The position numbers and the translations under genes were made by a program. 64,000 nt of DNA, from the NCBI RefSeq assembly GCF_025421715.1, contig NZ_JAOEFC010000002.1, forward strand, positions 124,001 through 188,000, in the 5' to 3' direction. This DNA comes from Microbacterium festucae (GTDB lineage Bacteria > Actinomycetota > Actinomycetes > Actinomycetales > Microbacteriaceae). Below the pieces are notes generated by a model, which worked only from the letters and a program-made list of their open reading frames with translations, was not told where the DNA came from and ran no database searches. Position 1 is the first letter of the stretch. Each line of letters begins with the position of its first letter. Shown here in pieces: positions 52,830 to 64,000 of this stretch.

Positions 52830-54068
52830 TCAGACCGAGGCGAACACCGCGACGGCGTTGTGGCCGCCGAAGCCGAACGAGTTGCTGATCGCGAGCTGCT
52901 GCTCCGCGCCCAGCGGCGTCGGCGCACCCGAGAGGGCGAACGGCACGGCCGGGTCCTGCTCGGTGATGTTGATGGTCGGCGGGGCGACGCGGTTCTGCAG
53001 GGCGAGGATCGTGAACATCGCCTCGAGGGCGCCGGTGCCGCCCAGCAGGTGACCGGTGGATGCCTTGGTCGCCGACACCGGGATCTCGTCGATGCGGTCG
53101 CCGAACACGGCGCGCAGGGCGACGTACTCGTTGGGGTCGCCGACGGGCGTGGAGGTGGCGTGCGCGTTGATGTGGGTGACCTCGTCGGCGCCGCGCCCGG
53201 CCGAGGCCAGGGCGAGCTCGACGGCGCGTGCCGCGCCGGTGCCCTCGGGGTCGTTGGCGGTGATGTGGTACGAGTCGGCGGTCACGCCGCCGCCGCACAC
53301 CTCGGCGTAGATCTTGGCGCCGCGCGCCTTCGCGTGCTCCTCGGTCTCGAGGATCAGCACGGCGGCGCCTTCGCCCATGACGAAGCCGTCACGGTCGATG
53401 CTGCCGGGGCGCGAGGCGGTCGCGGGGGAGTCGTTGCGCTTGGAGAGGGCCTGCATCGACGAGAACGAGGCGATGGTCACCGGGTGGATCACCGATTCGG
53501 TGCCGCCGGCGATCACCACGTCGGCGAGGCCGTCGCGCAGGTGCTCGACCGCGTTGACGATCGACTCGGTGCTCGACGCGCAGGCGCTGGCCACCGTGCG
53601 GGCGTAGGCGCGCGCCCCGAAGTGCAGCGAGAGGTTGCCCGCGGCGGCGTTGGGCATGAGCATCGGCACGGTCATGGGAAGCACCCGTCGCGGGCCCTTC
53701 TCACGCAGCGTGTCCCACGCGTCCAGCAGGGTCCACAGCCCCCCGATGCCGGTCGCGAAGTCCACGCCCAGCCGCTCCGGGTCGACCTCGGGGCTGCCGG
53801 CATCCGCCCACGCCTCCATGGCCGCGACCATCGCGAACTGCGACGAGGGGTCGAGGCGCTTGGCGATGGGACGCTCGAGGATCGTGTCGGGACGCACCTT
53901 CGCCTGCGCGGCGAAGGTGACCGGCAGCTGGTACTGCTCCACCCAGTCGTGCTCGAGGGTGCGGGCGCCGGAGGCGCCGTCGAGCAGGGCCTGCCAGCTC
54001 TCGGGGGCGGTGCCGCCGATGGGCGACGACGCGCCGATGCCGGTCACGACGATGCGGGGAGTGGTCAT
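52830..54068 (-). CDS. fabF: Beta-ketoacyl-ACP synthase II
   Basis: 412 residues. Active-site Cys in ASACASSTES (~170), His in HATSTPVGD and STGHLLGGTG (second His) with Lys in SATKAST. The full Cys-His-His triad is there, so it condenses malonyl-ACP with acyl-ACP and releases CO2. It is the last gene of the fab cluster. TGIGASSPIGG at the N-terminus is typical of actinobacterial FabF. Confidence 0.92.
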   Translation of the reverse strand: MTTPRIVVTGIGASSPIGGTAPESWQALLDGASGARTLEHDWVEQYQLPVTFAAQAKVRPDTILERPIAKRLDPSSQFAMVAAMEAWADAGSPEVDPERLGVDFATGIGGLWTLLDAWDTLREKGPRRVLPMTVPMLMPNAAAGNLSLHFGARAYARTVASACASSTESIVNAVEHLRDGLADVVIAGGTESVIHPVTIASFSSMQALSKRNDSPATASRPGSIDRDGFVMGEGAAVLILETEEHAKARGAKIYAEVCGGGVTADSYHITANDPEGTGAARAVELALASAGRGADEVTHINAHATSTPVGDPNEYVALRAVFGDRIDEIPVSATKASTGHLLGGTGALEAMFTILALQNRVAPPTINITEQDPAVPFALSGAPTPLGAEQQLAISNSFGFGGHNAVAVFASV

Positions 54069-54156
54069 GGTGTCCTCGGAGGTCCTCCGGTGGGGGCGTG
54101 CGCCCCCACCGGTGCGAATCGATGCCGTCGACGCGGATGCCCGCGTCGGGCGGCGG

Positions 54157-54405
54157 TCAGGCCTGGTTCGACGTGATGAAGGTGACGGCGTCGCCGACGG
54201 TCTTGAGGTTCTTGACCTCTTCGTCGGGGATGGTGACGCCGAACTTCTCCTCGGCGTTGACGACGATCGTCATCATCGAGATGGAGTCGATGTCGAGGTC
54301 GTCGGTGAACGACTTCTCCAGCGCGACCTCGTCGGCCGAGATGCCGGTCTCGTCGGTGATGAGCTCTGCCAGTCCGGCGAGGACCTCGTCGTTGCTGAAT
54401 GCCAT
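54157..54405 (-). CDS. acpP: Acyl carrier protein
   Basis: 82 residues, acidic. Phosphopantetheine Ser is in DLDIDSISM (DSI in place of the common DSL). Carries the growing acyl chain for the Fab enzymes. AAGGAG lies upstream of ATG. It sits between fabH and fabF. Confidence 0.93.
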   Translation of the reverse strand: MAFSNDEVLAGLAELITDETGISADEVALEKSFTDDLDIDSISMMTIVVNAEEKFGVTIPDEEVKNLKTVGDAVTFITSNQA

Positions 54406-54495
54406 GGAATCTCTCCTTGTTGTGGGGGCTGCGGTTTATCGGGACAGCCGGCCCGATCGGGCCGTCTTTCAGTCTAGGGTCGGCGATCCCCGTCG

Positions 54496-55497
54496 TCAGG
54501 GAAGGACGATCACCTGGGCGCCGAACACGAGTCCGGCCCCGAAGCCGATCTGCAGGGCCAGGCCGCCGCTGAGTTCGGGGTGCTCGGCGAGCAGCCGGTG
54601 GGTGGCCAGCGGGATCGAGGCCGCCGACGTGTTGCCGGTGGTCTCGATGTCACGGCCGATCACGACGGTCTCGGGCAGGCCGAGCTGCTTGGCGAACTCG
54701 TCGATGATGCGCATGTTGGCCTGGTGCGGCACGAACGCGGCGAGATCGGATGCCTCGACGCCGGCCGCCTCGAGGGCGCGGCGGGCGACCTTGACCATCT
54801 CCCACACCGCCCAGCGGAAGACCGTCGGGCCCTCCTGGCGCAGCGTCGGCCAGGGGGCGGCGCCGTCGCGGAACTCGACCAGCGTGTGGTTCATGCCCAC
54901 GGCATCCGCCTTCGAGCCGTCCGAACCCCACACGGTGGGGCCGATGCCGGGGAACTCGCTCGGGCCGACGACGGCGGCGCCGGCCCCGTCGCCCAGGAGG
55001 AACGAGATCGAGCGGTCGGTGGGGTCGACGATGTCGCTGAGCTTCTCGGCGCCCACGACGACGGCGTAGTGCGCGGAGCCGGCGCGGATGAGCGCGTCGG
55101 CCTGGGCGATGCCGTAGGCGAATCCGGCGCAGGCGGCGTTGACGTCGTAGGCGGCGGCGGGGTTCGCGCCGATGCGGTCGGCGACGATCGCCGACACCGA
55201 CGGGGTCTGCTTGGGGTTGGAGATGGTCGCCACGATCACAGCGTCGACCAGCGACGGGTCGATGCCGGCCGTCGCGATGGCCTCGGCGGCCGCGGTGCTG
55301 GCCAGGTCGATCGCGTCGGTGCCGGCGTCGGCGCGCACGCGCGTGATGATGCCGGTGCGCTGACGGATCCACTCGTCGCTGGAGTCGATCGGCCCGATGA
55401 TGTCGTCGTTGGGCACGGCGTTCTCGCCGCGTGCGGCGCCGTAGGCGAGCACACGCGTGTGCGCCGGGCCGGTCGACTGGGTGAGGGTGACGGTCAT
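54496..55497 (-). CDS. fabH: Beta-ketoacyl-ACP synthase III
   Basis: 333 residues. Cys in NAACAGFAYG (~120), His in PHQANMRI and Asn in TGNTSAASIP complete the FabH triad. Uses acyl-CoA primers; actinobacterial FabH usually prefers branched primers (isobutyryl-, isovaleryl-CoA), fitting the bkd genes elsewhere in this window. ATG overlaps the fabD stop (ATGA). Confidence 0.92.
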   Translation of the reverse strand: MTVTLTQSTGPAHTRVLAYGAARGENAVPNDDIIGPIDSSDEWIRQRTGIITRVRADAGTDAIDLASTAAAEAIATAGIDPSLVDAVIVATISNPKQTPSVSAIVADRIGANPAAAYDVNAACAGFAYGIAQADALIRAGSAHYAVVVGAEKLSDIVDPTDRSISFLLGDGAGAAVVGPSEFPGIGPTVWGSDGSKADAVGMNHTLVEFRDGAAPWPTLRQEGPTVFRWAVWEMVKVARRALEAAGVEASDLAAFVPHQANMRIIDEFAKQLGLPETVVIGRDIETTGNTSAASIPLATHRLLAEHPELSGGLALQIGFGAGLVFGAQVIVLP

Positions 55498-56414
55498 GCG
55501 CCTTCTCCGGTCAGCAGGGCGGCCGCAGCCGCGAGGTCGTCGGGGGTCTTCACCGCGACGGTGGGGACGCCCCGCAGGGCCCGCTTGGCGAGGCCGGTGA
55601 GGGTGCCCGCGGGGGACAGTTCGATGATGCCGGTCACGCCGTGCTCGGCGAAGGACGCCATGCACAGGTCCCAGCGCACCGGGTTGGCCACCTGCTGCAC
55701 GAGCAGATCGACCGCTCCGCGCCCGTCGGTGACCACACCGCCGTCGCGGTTGGACCACACGGTGAGGCGGGGGTCGGCGACCGTGACGTCGGCCGCGGCG
55801 GCGCCGAGGGTGGCCACGGCGGGGGCCATGTAGGCGGTGTGGAACGCGCCGACCACCTGCAGCGGGATCACGCGAGTGGCGGGAACGGGGGTGGCGGCGA
55901 GTTCGGCCAGGGCGGCCAGCGCTCCCGCGGCGACGATCTGACCGCCGCCGTTGTAGTTGGCGGGGGTGAGGCCCAGGGCGCTCAGGCGCTCGAGCACGGC
56001 ATCCTGGTCGCCGCCGAGCACGGCGCTCATGCCGGTCTGCTCGGCCGCGGCGGCCTCGGCCATGGCGCGGCCGCGCAGGCCCACCAGGCGCATGCCGTCG
56101 GAGGGGGCCAGCACACCGGCGGCCACGAGCGCGGCGATCTCGCCGACGGAGTGGCCGGCGACGCCGCCCGGTGCGGTGCCGGCCGCCTCGGTCAGCGCGT
56201 GCCACGACAGCAGGCTCGCCGCCACGATGAGCGGCTGCGCCACGCGCGTGTCGCGGATGCGGTCGGCATCCCACTCGGTGCCGGCGGCGACGAGGTCGAC
56301 CTGCGCCTCGGCGCCGAACTGCTCGAGGCGCTCGCGCGCACCGTCGAGCTCGAGCCACGGAGTGAGGAAACCGGGGGTCTGCGAGCCCTGTCCCGGGAAG
56401 ACGGCGATGATCAC
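55494..56414 (-). CDS. fabD: Malonyl-CoA:ACP transacylase
   Basis: 306 residues. FPGQGSQ at the N-terminus, active Ser in GHSVGEIAAL (~93), Arg in LRGRAMAE, and His in GAFHTAYM. Transfers malonyl from CoA to ACP. It is the first of the fabDHPF block; the upstream 266 bases separate it from fasR and may hold a FasR site, though none can be defined. Confidence 0.93.
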   Translation of the reverse strand: MIIAVFPGQGSQTPGFLTPWLELDGARERLEQFGAEAQVDLVAAGTEWDADRIRDTRVAQPLIVAASLLSWHALTEAAGTAPGGVAGHSVGEIAALVAAGVLAPSDGMRLVGLRGRAMAEAAAAEQTGMSAVLGGDQDAVLERLSALGLTPANYNGGGQIVAAGALAALAELAATPVPATRVIPLQVVGAFHTAYMAPAVATLGAAAADVTVADPRLTVWSNRDGGVVTDGRGAVDLLVQQVANPVRWDLCMASFAEHGVTGIIELSPAGTLTGLAKRALRGVPTVAVKTPDDLAAAAALLTGEGA

Positions 56415-56512
56415 TCGTCCTATCCTGCCAACAAGATGCGCCTATCGACTGGCGAACACGTCACAAGAACCCGAAATCCCTTTGTATGCGCCCCACAGTC
56501 CGCGGCTCCGTG

Positions 56513-56544
56513 CCCTCACCCTCGCCCTCGCCCTCGCTCTCGCC
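56513..56544. repeat. CCCTCG hexamer tandem run
   Basis: About five imperfect CCCTCG/CCTCGC units run directly into palindromic copy B, upstream of fabD. Confidence 0.7.
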
Positions 56545-56550
56545 GGCGCC

Positions 56551-56615
56551 GAGAGAACAACGGGGCGCCGAGGGAACGGGTGCCGCCCGTACTCTCGGCG
56601 GTGAGATGTTCTCTC
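56551..56615. repeat. Long palindromic element, copy B
   Basis: GAGAGAACA (56551-56559) pairs with TGTTCTCTC (56607-56615), and inside GCGCCGAGGGAACGGG pairs with CCCGTACTCTCGGCGG around TGCCG. Its first 30 bases equal the reverse complement of the right arm of copy A (23724-23792). It lies between the fasR stop and the fabD start. Confidence 0.8.
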
Positions 56616-56680
56616 GCGGACCGGCGCGGACGGGCGCGCGCGGGCGAACGGGCGCGGGGCGGATGCCGCGGGGGCGGGGG

Positions 56681-57886
56681 TCAGCCGCGGCGAGGGGGAG
56701 CGGGGCGGCGGCGGGTGACGTCGGTGCCGATCGAGCCGAGCACCAGCGCGGTCTGCAGGATGAGGGCCTCGCGGGGGCCGGTGGCGTCCCATCCGATGAC
56801 GTCCGAGACGCGCTTGAGGCGGTAGCGCACCGTGTTGGGGTGCACGAACAGCTCGCGGGCGGTCGCCTCGAGCGAGCGCCCGTTGTCGAGGTAGCTCCAC
56901 AGGGTCGCCACCAGGTCGGTGGAGTGGGCCAGCAGCGGCCGGTAGATGCGCTCGACGAGGGTGGCCTTGGCCAGCGGGTCGCCGGCGAGGGCGCGCTCGG
57001 GAAGCAGGTCGTCGGCCTCGACGGGGCGCGGCGCGTGACGCCAGGCCTTCGCGACGGCGAAGCCGGCCAGGGCCGCGCGGGCGCTCTGGCTCGCGTCGAC
57101 CAGGGCGGGCACGGCCGGTCCCAGCACCAGGTGCCCCGGGCCGAACCCCGGCTCCAGGCGGCGGGCGATCTCGACGAAGGCCAGCGTCTCGGCATCCTCG
57201 TCGGCGTCGGCACGGCCGATCACCACGACCAGGCGCAGGCCCTGCACGCCGATGAGCACGTCGATGCCGAGCTTGCGGGCCAGGCGCCGCAGCTGGTCGA
57301 CGTCGAACTGCGGGGGCGTGGTGCCCACGAGCACCGACACCTCGCCGTGGCCGTGCCAGCCGAGGGCGGCGATGCGGCTGGGCAGCTCTTCGTCGGCCTC
57401 GCCGGTGAGGATCGAGTCGACGACGAGCGCCTCCAGGCGCGCGTCCCACAGGCCGCGGGCCTCGGCGGCGCGCGCATACACGTCGGCGGCGGCGAAGGCG
57501 ACCTCGCGCGAATAGAGCAGCATGCTCTCGCGCAGGTCTTCGGCGCGGCCGGCCACGCGCTCCTCGGTCACCTCGACGGTGACGCGGATGAGCTGCAGCG
57601 TCTGGGTCAGGCTGACGCTGCGCAGCAGTTCCCGCGGCGCGGCGGCGAAGATGTCGGCCGCGATCCACGGCTGGGCGCCGGGATCGTCATACCACTGGAT
57701 GAAGGCCGAGATGCCGGCCTGTGCGACCAGCCCCACCGCGCTGCGGCGCCCCGGGGGCATCTCGGCGTACCACGGCAGCGACTCTTCGAGTCGGCCTGTC
57801 GTGGCCGTTGCGAGATCCCCCGAGATGCGGCGGAGCCAGGCGAGTGTCTCCGCCTTCTCGTGCGGCGGGGTGGGACCGGTCGGCAT
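56681..57886 (-). CDS. fasR: FasR-type (PucR family) transcriptional regulator of fatty acid synthesis
   Basis: 401 residues. The C-terminal PucR/CdaR HTH is SLEATARELFVHPNTVRYRLKRVSDVIGWD (~340-370). A GGDEF-like CdaR domain precedes it. This gene order (aceE-fasR-fabD) is the Streptomyces one, where FasR activates the fab operon. ATG 57886 used; the aceE stop lies nine bases upstream, implying co-transcription. Confidence 0.88.
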   Translation of the reverse strand: MPTGPTPPHEKAETLAWLRRISGDLATATTGRLEESLPWYAEMPPGRRSAVGLVAQAGISAFIQWYDDPGAQPWIAADIFAAAPRELLRSVSLTQTLQLIRVTVEVTEERVAGRAEDLRESMLLYSREVAFAAADVYARAAEARGLWDARLEALVVDSILTGEADEELPSRIAALGWHGHGEVSVLVGTTPPQFDVDQLRRLARKLGIDVLIGVQGLRLVVVIGRADADEDAETLAFVEIARRLEPGFGPGHLVLGPAVPALVDASQSARAALAGFAVAKAWRHAPRPVEADDLLPERALAGDPLAKATLVERIYRPLLAHSTDLVATLWSYLDNGRSLEATARELFVHPNTVRYRLKRVSDVIGWDATGPREALILQTALVLGSIGTDVTRRRPAPPRRG

Positions 57887-57894
57887 CGATGTCG

Positions 57895-60624
<2,730 letters not shown>

Positions 60625-60760
60625 AGAAGACCTTTCTTCGTCTGGCAGATCGTGCCAGGGACAGGGTGTGGAACGCGCGCGGCTTTGTACAGCACTGACA
60701 ACGCATCCCGGATCAGCCTAGTCACTTCCCCGGGTCCACGGCGCGCGTGGGTCACCGCCG

Positions 60761-60766
60761 TAGACT
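60761..60766 (+). promoter_or_regulatory. tRNA-Val -10 box
   Basis: TAGACT eight bases before the tRNA 5' end. No clear -35. Confidence 0.5.
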
Positions 60767-60774
60767 GGTGCCGA

Positions 60775-60847
60775 GGGCCTTTAGCTCAGTTGGTAGAGCG
60801 CCACGTTTACACCGTGGATGTCGTCGGTTCAAGCCCGGCAGGGCCCA
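60775..60847 (+). tRNA. tRNA-Val (TAC)
   Basis: 73 bases. Acceptor GGGCCTT/AGGGCCC, D arm GCTCAGTTGGTAGAGC, anticodon stem CCACG/CGTGG with loop TTTACAC, T arm GTCGG-TTCAAGC-CCGGC. CCA not encoded. Confidence 0.95.
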
Positions 60848-60855
60848 CCTCATCC

Positions 60856-62361
60856 TCACTCGTCGTCGCGGGCGACGATCTTCGGCGCCGCCGGGTTGAG
60901 GTACCGGCCGCCGTCCTTGCCCAGCCGCGAGTGCCGGTGCCCGTAGGCGAAGTAGACGATGAAGCCCAGCGCGAGCCAGATGAGGAAGCGCAGCCAGGTC
61001 TCCACCGACAGGTTGAGGGCGAGGTAGGTGCACACGATCGCCGACAGGATCGGCAGCACCGGGCTCCACGGCACGCGGAAGCCGCGCTTGAGGTCGGGGC
61101 GGGTGCGGCGCAGCACCACCACGCCCACCGAGACGAGCACGAACGCCGACAGCGTGCCGATGTTCACCATCTCCTCGAGGATGCCGACGGGGGTCAGCCC
61201 CGCGACGAGGGCGACCACCACGGTGACGATGATGGAGATCAGCCACGGCGTGCGGCGGGTGGGGTGCACCTTGGCCAGCGACTGCGGCAGCAGCGCGTCG
61301 CGCGACATCGCGAAGATGATGCGGGTCGCCCCGATCAGCAGGGTGAGCACCACGGTGGTCAGGCCCGCCACGGCGCCGGCGGCGATGATGGTGCCCATCC
61401 ACGGCTGCCCGTACTGCACGAAGGCGTTGGCCAGGGCCGCCGCCGGGTCGAGGTCCTGGTAGGGGACCATGCCGGTGACCACGAGCGAGACGGCGCAGTA
61501 GAGGATGGTGCAGATCACCAGCGAGGCGATGATGCCGATCGGCAGGTCGCGCTGGGGGCGCTTGGTCTCTTCGGCGGTGGTGGCCACCACGTCGAAGCCG
61601 ATGTACGCGAAGAACACCAGGGCGGCGCCGGCGAAGATGCCGCCGACGCCGAAGGCCATCGGCGCCGAGCCCGAGAAGAACTGCAGCAGCGGCTGGGTGA
61701 GCCCGGTGGCGGCCTCGGTGGGCACGGCATCCGGCACGAACGGGGAGTAGTTGGCGGGGTTTACGAACATGAGGCCCGCGACGATCACGAACAGCACGAT
61801 GAACAGCTTCACGCCCACCAGCACCAGGTTCACGCGCATCGACTCGCGGATGCCGAGGGTGATGAGCGCGCCGAGCACGAGCACCAGCACGATGGCGGGC
61901 AGATCCACCACGCCGCCGTAGGAGATCTCCGGCGGCAGCGCCAGGCCGAACTGCTCCAGCAGCACCCCGAGGTAGGCGCTCCAGCCCTGGGCCACGACCC
62001 CCGCGCCCAGGAACATCTCCAGGATGAGGTCCCACCCGATGATCCACGCGAACATCTCGCCGAGCGAGGCGTACGAGAAGGTGTAGGCGCTGCCCGAGAC
62101 CGGCACCGTCGAGGCGAACTCGGCGTAGCACATGGCCGCCAGGGCGCACGCGATCGCTGCGACGACGAAGCTCAGCACGATCGCGGGGCCCGCCACCTCG
62201 TGGGCCGCGCGGCCGGTGAGGGTGAAGATGCCGGCGCCGATGACCACGCCCACCCCGAAGACGGTGAGATCGAACGCCGACAGCGACTTGCGCAGGCGGA
62301 ACTCCGGCTCCTCGGTGTCGGCGATCGACTGCTCGACGGATTTGGTGCGCATGACGCTCAT
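60856..62361 (-). CDS. APC-family amino acid permease
   Basis: 501 residues, about 13 hydrophobic helices. LTVFGVGVVIGAGIFTLTGRAA (TM1, substrate-binding GAGIF), FFAYIGFDVVATTAEETKRPQRDLPIGI (consensus amphipathic loop) typify the cationic amino acid transporter (CAT) branch. Charged N- and C-termini are cytoplasmic. ATG 62361 has GGGAGGAC upstream and is preferred over the start 19 codons earlier. Confidence 0.88.
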   Translation of the reverse strand: MSVMRTKSVEQSIADTEEPEFRLRKSLSAFDLTVFGVGVVIGAGIFTLTGRAAHEVAGPAIVLSFVVAAIACALAAMCYAEFASTVPVSGSAYTFSYASLGEMFAWIIGWDLILEMFLGAGVVAQGWSAYLGVLLEQFGLALPPEISYGGVVDLPAIVLVLVLGALITLGIRESMRVNLVLVGVKLFIVLFVIVAGLMFVNPANYSPFVPDAVPTEAATGLTQPLLQFFSGSAPMAFGVGGIFAGAALVFFAYIGFDVVATTAEETKRPQRDLPIGIIASLVICTILYCAVSLVVTGMVPYQDLDPAAALANAFVQYGQPWMGTIIAAGAVAGLTTVVLTLLIGATRIIFAMSRDALLPQSLAKVHPTRRTPWLISIIVTVVVALVAGLTPVGILEEMVNIGTLSAFVLVSVGVVVLRRTRPDLKRGFRVPWSPVLPILSAIVCTYLALNLSVETWLRFLIWLALGFIVYFAYGHRHSRLGKDGGRYLNPAAPKIVARDDE

Positions 62362-62458
62362 GGGATGTCCTCCCGGTCTCGGTGGGTGCAGGACGCGCGC
62401 CTGCTGTTCCGGTGCCACATGCTATTGCCGAGCGGATGCCGGGCGATACGGCCCGGGA

Positions 62459-62464
62459 TAGTGT
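62459..62464 (+). promoter_or_regulatory. -10 box of the zinc-ribbon gene
   Basis: TAGTGT seven bases before GTG 62472, predicting a leaderless transcript. Confidence 0.45.
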
Positions 62465-62471
62465 TTGTCGT

Positions 62472-63203
62472 GTGAAAGCCAGCTTCTCCGACCAGCTCCG
62501 TCTTCTCGAGCTCGCCCGTCTCGACCGGGATGTGAGCGCCGCGGAGACGGCTCGTCGCCACCCGCCGCAGACGGCGCGGGTGCAGGAGCTGCTGGCGCAG
62601 CGCCAGGCGCAGTCGACCGAGCTGACGGGCCTGCTCGCCGCCCGCGACGATGCGCAGACCGAGCTGTCGCGCCTCGAGACCGACGTCGCGCTGGTGGATG
62701 CGCGGGTCGCCCGCGACCGGCAGCTGCTGGCCACCAGCAGCAACGCCAAAGAAGTGCAGGGACTCGAGCACGAGCTGGGTTCGCTCGCCAAGCGCAAGAG
62801 CGACCTGGAAGACCTCGAGCTGGAGATCATGGAGCGCCTGGAGGCCGCCGAGGCGTCCGTGGCCGCCCAGCAGGCGCTGATCGCCGCCACCAACGACGAG
62901 GGCGCCCGGCTGAGCGCCGAGGGCAAGGCGGCCGTCGCCGAGGCGACCGCCCGCCAGGAGGCCGCCGCCCGCGACCGGGCCGCCGTCGCCGCGGCACTGC
63001 CCGCCGACCTCGTCGCCCAGTACGACAAGCTCAGCGCGGGCAGCGCCGGTGCCGGACTGCTGCGCCGCCGCACCTGCGAGGGCTGCAACATGGTGCTCTC
63101 CGGCACCGATCTGCAGACCGTGCGCCAGGCCGCCGAAGACGACGTGGTGTTCTGCCCCGAGTGCGGGTGCATCCTGGTGCGCACCGACGAGTCGGGCCTG
63201 TGA
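62472..63203 (+). CDS. Coiled-coil protein with C4 zinc ribbon (DUF164 type)
   Basis: 243 residues. The first ~170 are long Leu/Ala/Glu heptads (LLELARLDRDVSAAETARRH, LEHELGSLAKRKSDLEDLEL) predicted as an antiparallel coiled coil. A C-terminal zinc ribbon follows: RTCEGCNMVLSG ... VFCPECGCILVR (four Cys). Family of unknown function, often near RNase H or NIF3 genes; role in nucleic-acid metabolism is inferred. GTG start as above. Confidence 0.87.
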   Translation: MKASFSDQLRLLELARLDRDVSAAETARRHPPQTARVQELLAQRQAQSTELTGLLAARDDAQTELSRLETDVALVDARVARDRQLLATSSNAKEVQGLEHELGSLAKRKSDLEDLELEIMERLEAAEASVAAQQALIAATNDEGARLSAEGKAAVAEATARQEAAARDRAAVAAALPADLVAQYDKLSAGSAGAGLLRRRTCEGCNMVLSGTDLQTVRQAAEDDVVFCPECGCILVRTDESGL

Positions 63204-63221
63204 CGGCCACCCGGTGATGCC

Positions 63222-64000
63222 GTGACCACCGCGCCCCGCTGGCGCGTGGTGGGGCGTGGCGAGGGCGGCGCGATCACCGTCGTCGACCTCGACCGGAACG
63301 GCGACCGCCTCGCCGTGCACGCCTTCGATGACGATGCCTTCCGCCGTGCGGTCGCCGCCGATGCGGAGGCGACCCGCTGGGTGTGGCACGACACGCGGTG
63401 GTGGTACCGGATGCTGCTGGATGCCGGCATCCGCATCTCGCGCTGTCACGACCTGCGCCTCAGTCACGCGATCCTGCGTACGAGCGCCTGGGCCGACGCA
63501 CCGGCGCTGCGGGCGGCGCGCGGGTGGGATGCCGGTGGTCCGCTCGAGGAGGCCGGACCGCAGGCGCTGTTCGACCTCGACGGCGGTGACGTGCCGGTGC
63601 TGCCCGAGAGCCTCGACGAGGTGCTCGCCGAGTTCGAGCGCCAGCGCGAGGCGGTGACCGCCTCGCCGCAGCGCGCCCGGCTCGAACTGCTGCTGGCCGC
63701 CGAATCGGCGGGCGCGCTCGTGGCCGAAGAGCTGCACGCGGCCGGGGTGCCGTGGAGCCGGGAGGTGCACGCGGGGATCCTCGATGCCACGCTGGGCCCG
63801 CGCCCGCTGGCGGGGGGTGTGCCCGCGCGCATCGCCGAGCTCGGCGCGGTGGTGCGGGCCGCGCTCGGCGACGACCGGGCGAGCCTCGATTCGCAGCCGA
63901 AGCTCCTGCGGGCCCTGCACCGCGCGGGGGTGCCGGCGACGTCGACCAACCGGTGGGAGCTGGCCGAGTACGACCACCCGGTGATCGCGCCGCTGCTGGA
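63222..64000 (+). CDS. Bifunctional 3'-5' exonuclease/DNA polymerase (5' part; continues beyond window)
   Basis: 260 codons are visible, open to the right edge. From GTG 63222 the frame reads VTTAPRWRVVGRGEGG, then WVWHDTRWWYRMLLDAGI, RCHDLRLSHAILR and LEAE-type helices (ARLELLLAAESAGALVAEEL). The layout matches the N-terminal exonuclease-like part of the actinobacterial family-A polymerase-like proteins, which is followed by a polymerase domain. It starts 18 bases after the zinc-ribbon gene and is probably co-transcribed. Polymerase motifs are outside the window. Confidence 0.7.
   Translation, partial: MTTAPRWRVVGRGEGGAITVVDLDRNGDRLAVHAFDDDAFRRAVAADAEATRWVWHDTRWWYRMLLDAGIRISRCHDLRLSHAILRTSAWADAPALRAARGWDAGGPLEEAGPQALFDLDGGDVPVLPESLDEVLAEFERQREAVTASPQRARLELLLAAESAGALVAEELHAAGVPWSREVHAGILDATLGPRPLAGGVPARIAELGAVVRAALGDDRASLDSQPKLLRALHRAGVPATSTNRWELAEYDHPVIAPLL

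Overview
This is an ordinary-looking core-chromosome segment of a high-GC Gram-positive actinobacterium. Microbacteriaceae, probably Microbacterium, is the best guess. The reasons are the very high GC, the frequent GTG starts and ATGA/GTGA stop-start overlaps, an actinobacterial GlgM next to glgC, a PucR-type FasR heading the fatty-acid cluster, a type B L31 and the dgt-dnaG pair. The family assignment is inference from content; no search was run. There is no phage, insertion sequence, CRISPR array or obvious recently acquired island.

Layout. 1-13 kb: the end of an ABC-F ATPase; a SURF1/DUF3099/DUF4190 set; FabG; a hydrolase; SerB; divergent glgC and glgM; an ABC ATPase; L31 with a structured leader; an exonuclease; a hydrolase; a CGNR protein; an EamA transporter. 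12.5-23.7 kb: a branched-chain amino acid catabolic island. An Lrp regulator faces bkdABC, and a TetR regulator faces mccB-mccA-ivd-maoC-citE, in a gene set resembling the M. tuberculosis bkd/acc/citE locus. 23.7-24.1 kb: a 393-base gene-free gap with a palindromic element and a 19-bp periodic array. 24-33 kb: phosphatase, sirtuin, rRNA/tRNA methyltransferase, SGNH hydrolase, helicase, ferritin-VIT fusion, tRNA-Leu, M20 peptidase and UppP. 33.1-44.5 kb: a lipoprotein, leuA with a Leu-codon leader peptide, a TRIC-like channel, recO-uppS, a P-loop kinase-like protein, a DsbA-like protein, glutathione peroxidase, and dusB-dgt-dnaG. 44.5-52.7 kb: an ABC ATPase, tRNA-Asn, a secreted Thr-Pro-rich carbohydrate-binding protein, def, a NIPA/DMT-like membrane protein, tRNA-Met, a TetR-MFS drug-efflux pair and DUF3145. 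52.8-60.6 kb: the fatty-acid synthesis cluster aceE-fasR-fabD-fabH-acpP-fabF, all on the minus strand. 60.7-64 kb: tRNA-Val, an amino acid permease, a coiled-coil zinc-ribbon protein and the start of an exonuclease/DNA polymerase.

How the parts work together. BkdABC makes isovaleryl-CoA from leucine. The mcc-ivd-maoC-citE operon then takes it through methylcrotonyl-CoA and methylglutaconyl-CoA to acetyl-CoA and acetoacetate. On the opposite strand, aceE supplies acetyl-CoA and the Fab genes elongate fatty acids under FasR. GlgC and GlgM start glycogen/maltosyl-phosphate synthesis.

The most interesting signals are regulatory. They are a probable leuA attenuator whose leader peptide seems to be leaderless; a candidate L31 autoregulatory leader; several crisp dyad operators; two copies of a long palindromic element with inverted loops; a 19-bp periodic array; and about 17 genes with a TANNNT -10 box six to eight bases before the start codon, predicting leaderless mRNAs. 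I found no clearly new multi-gene system.
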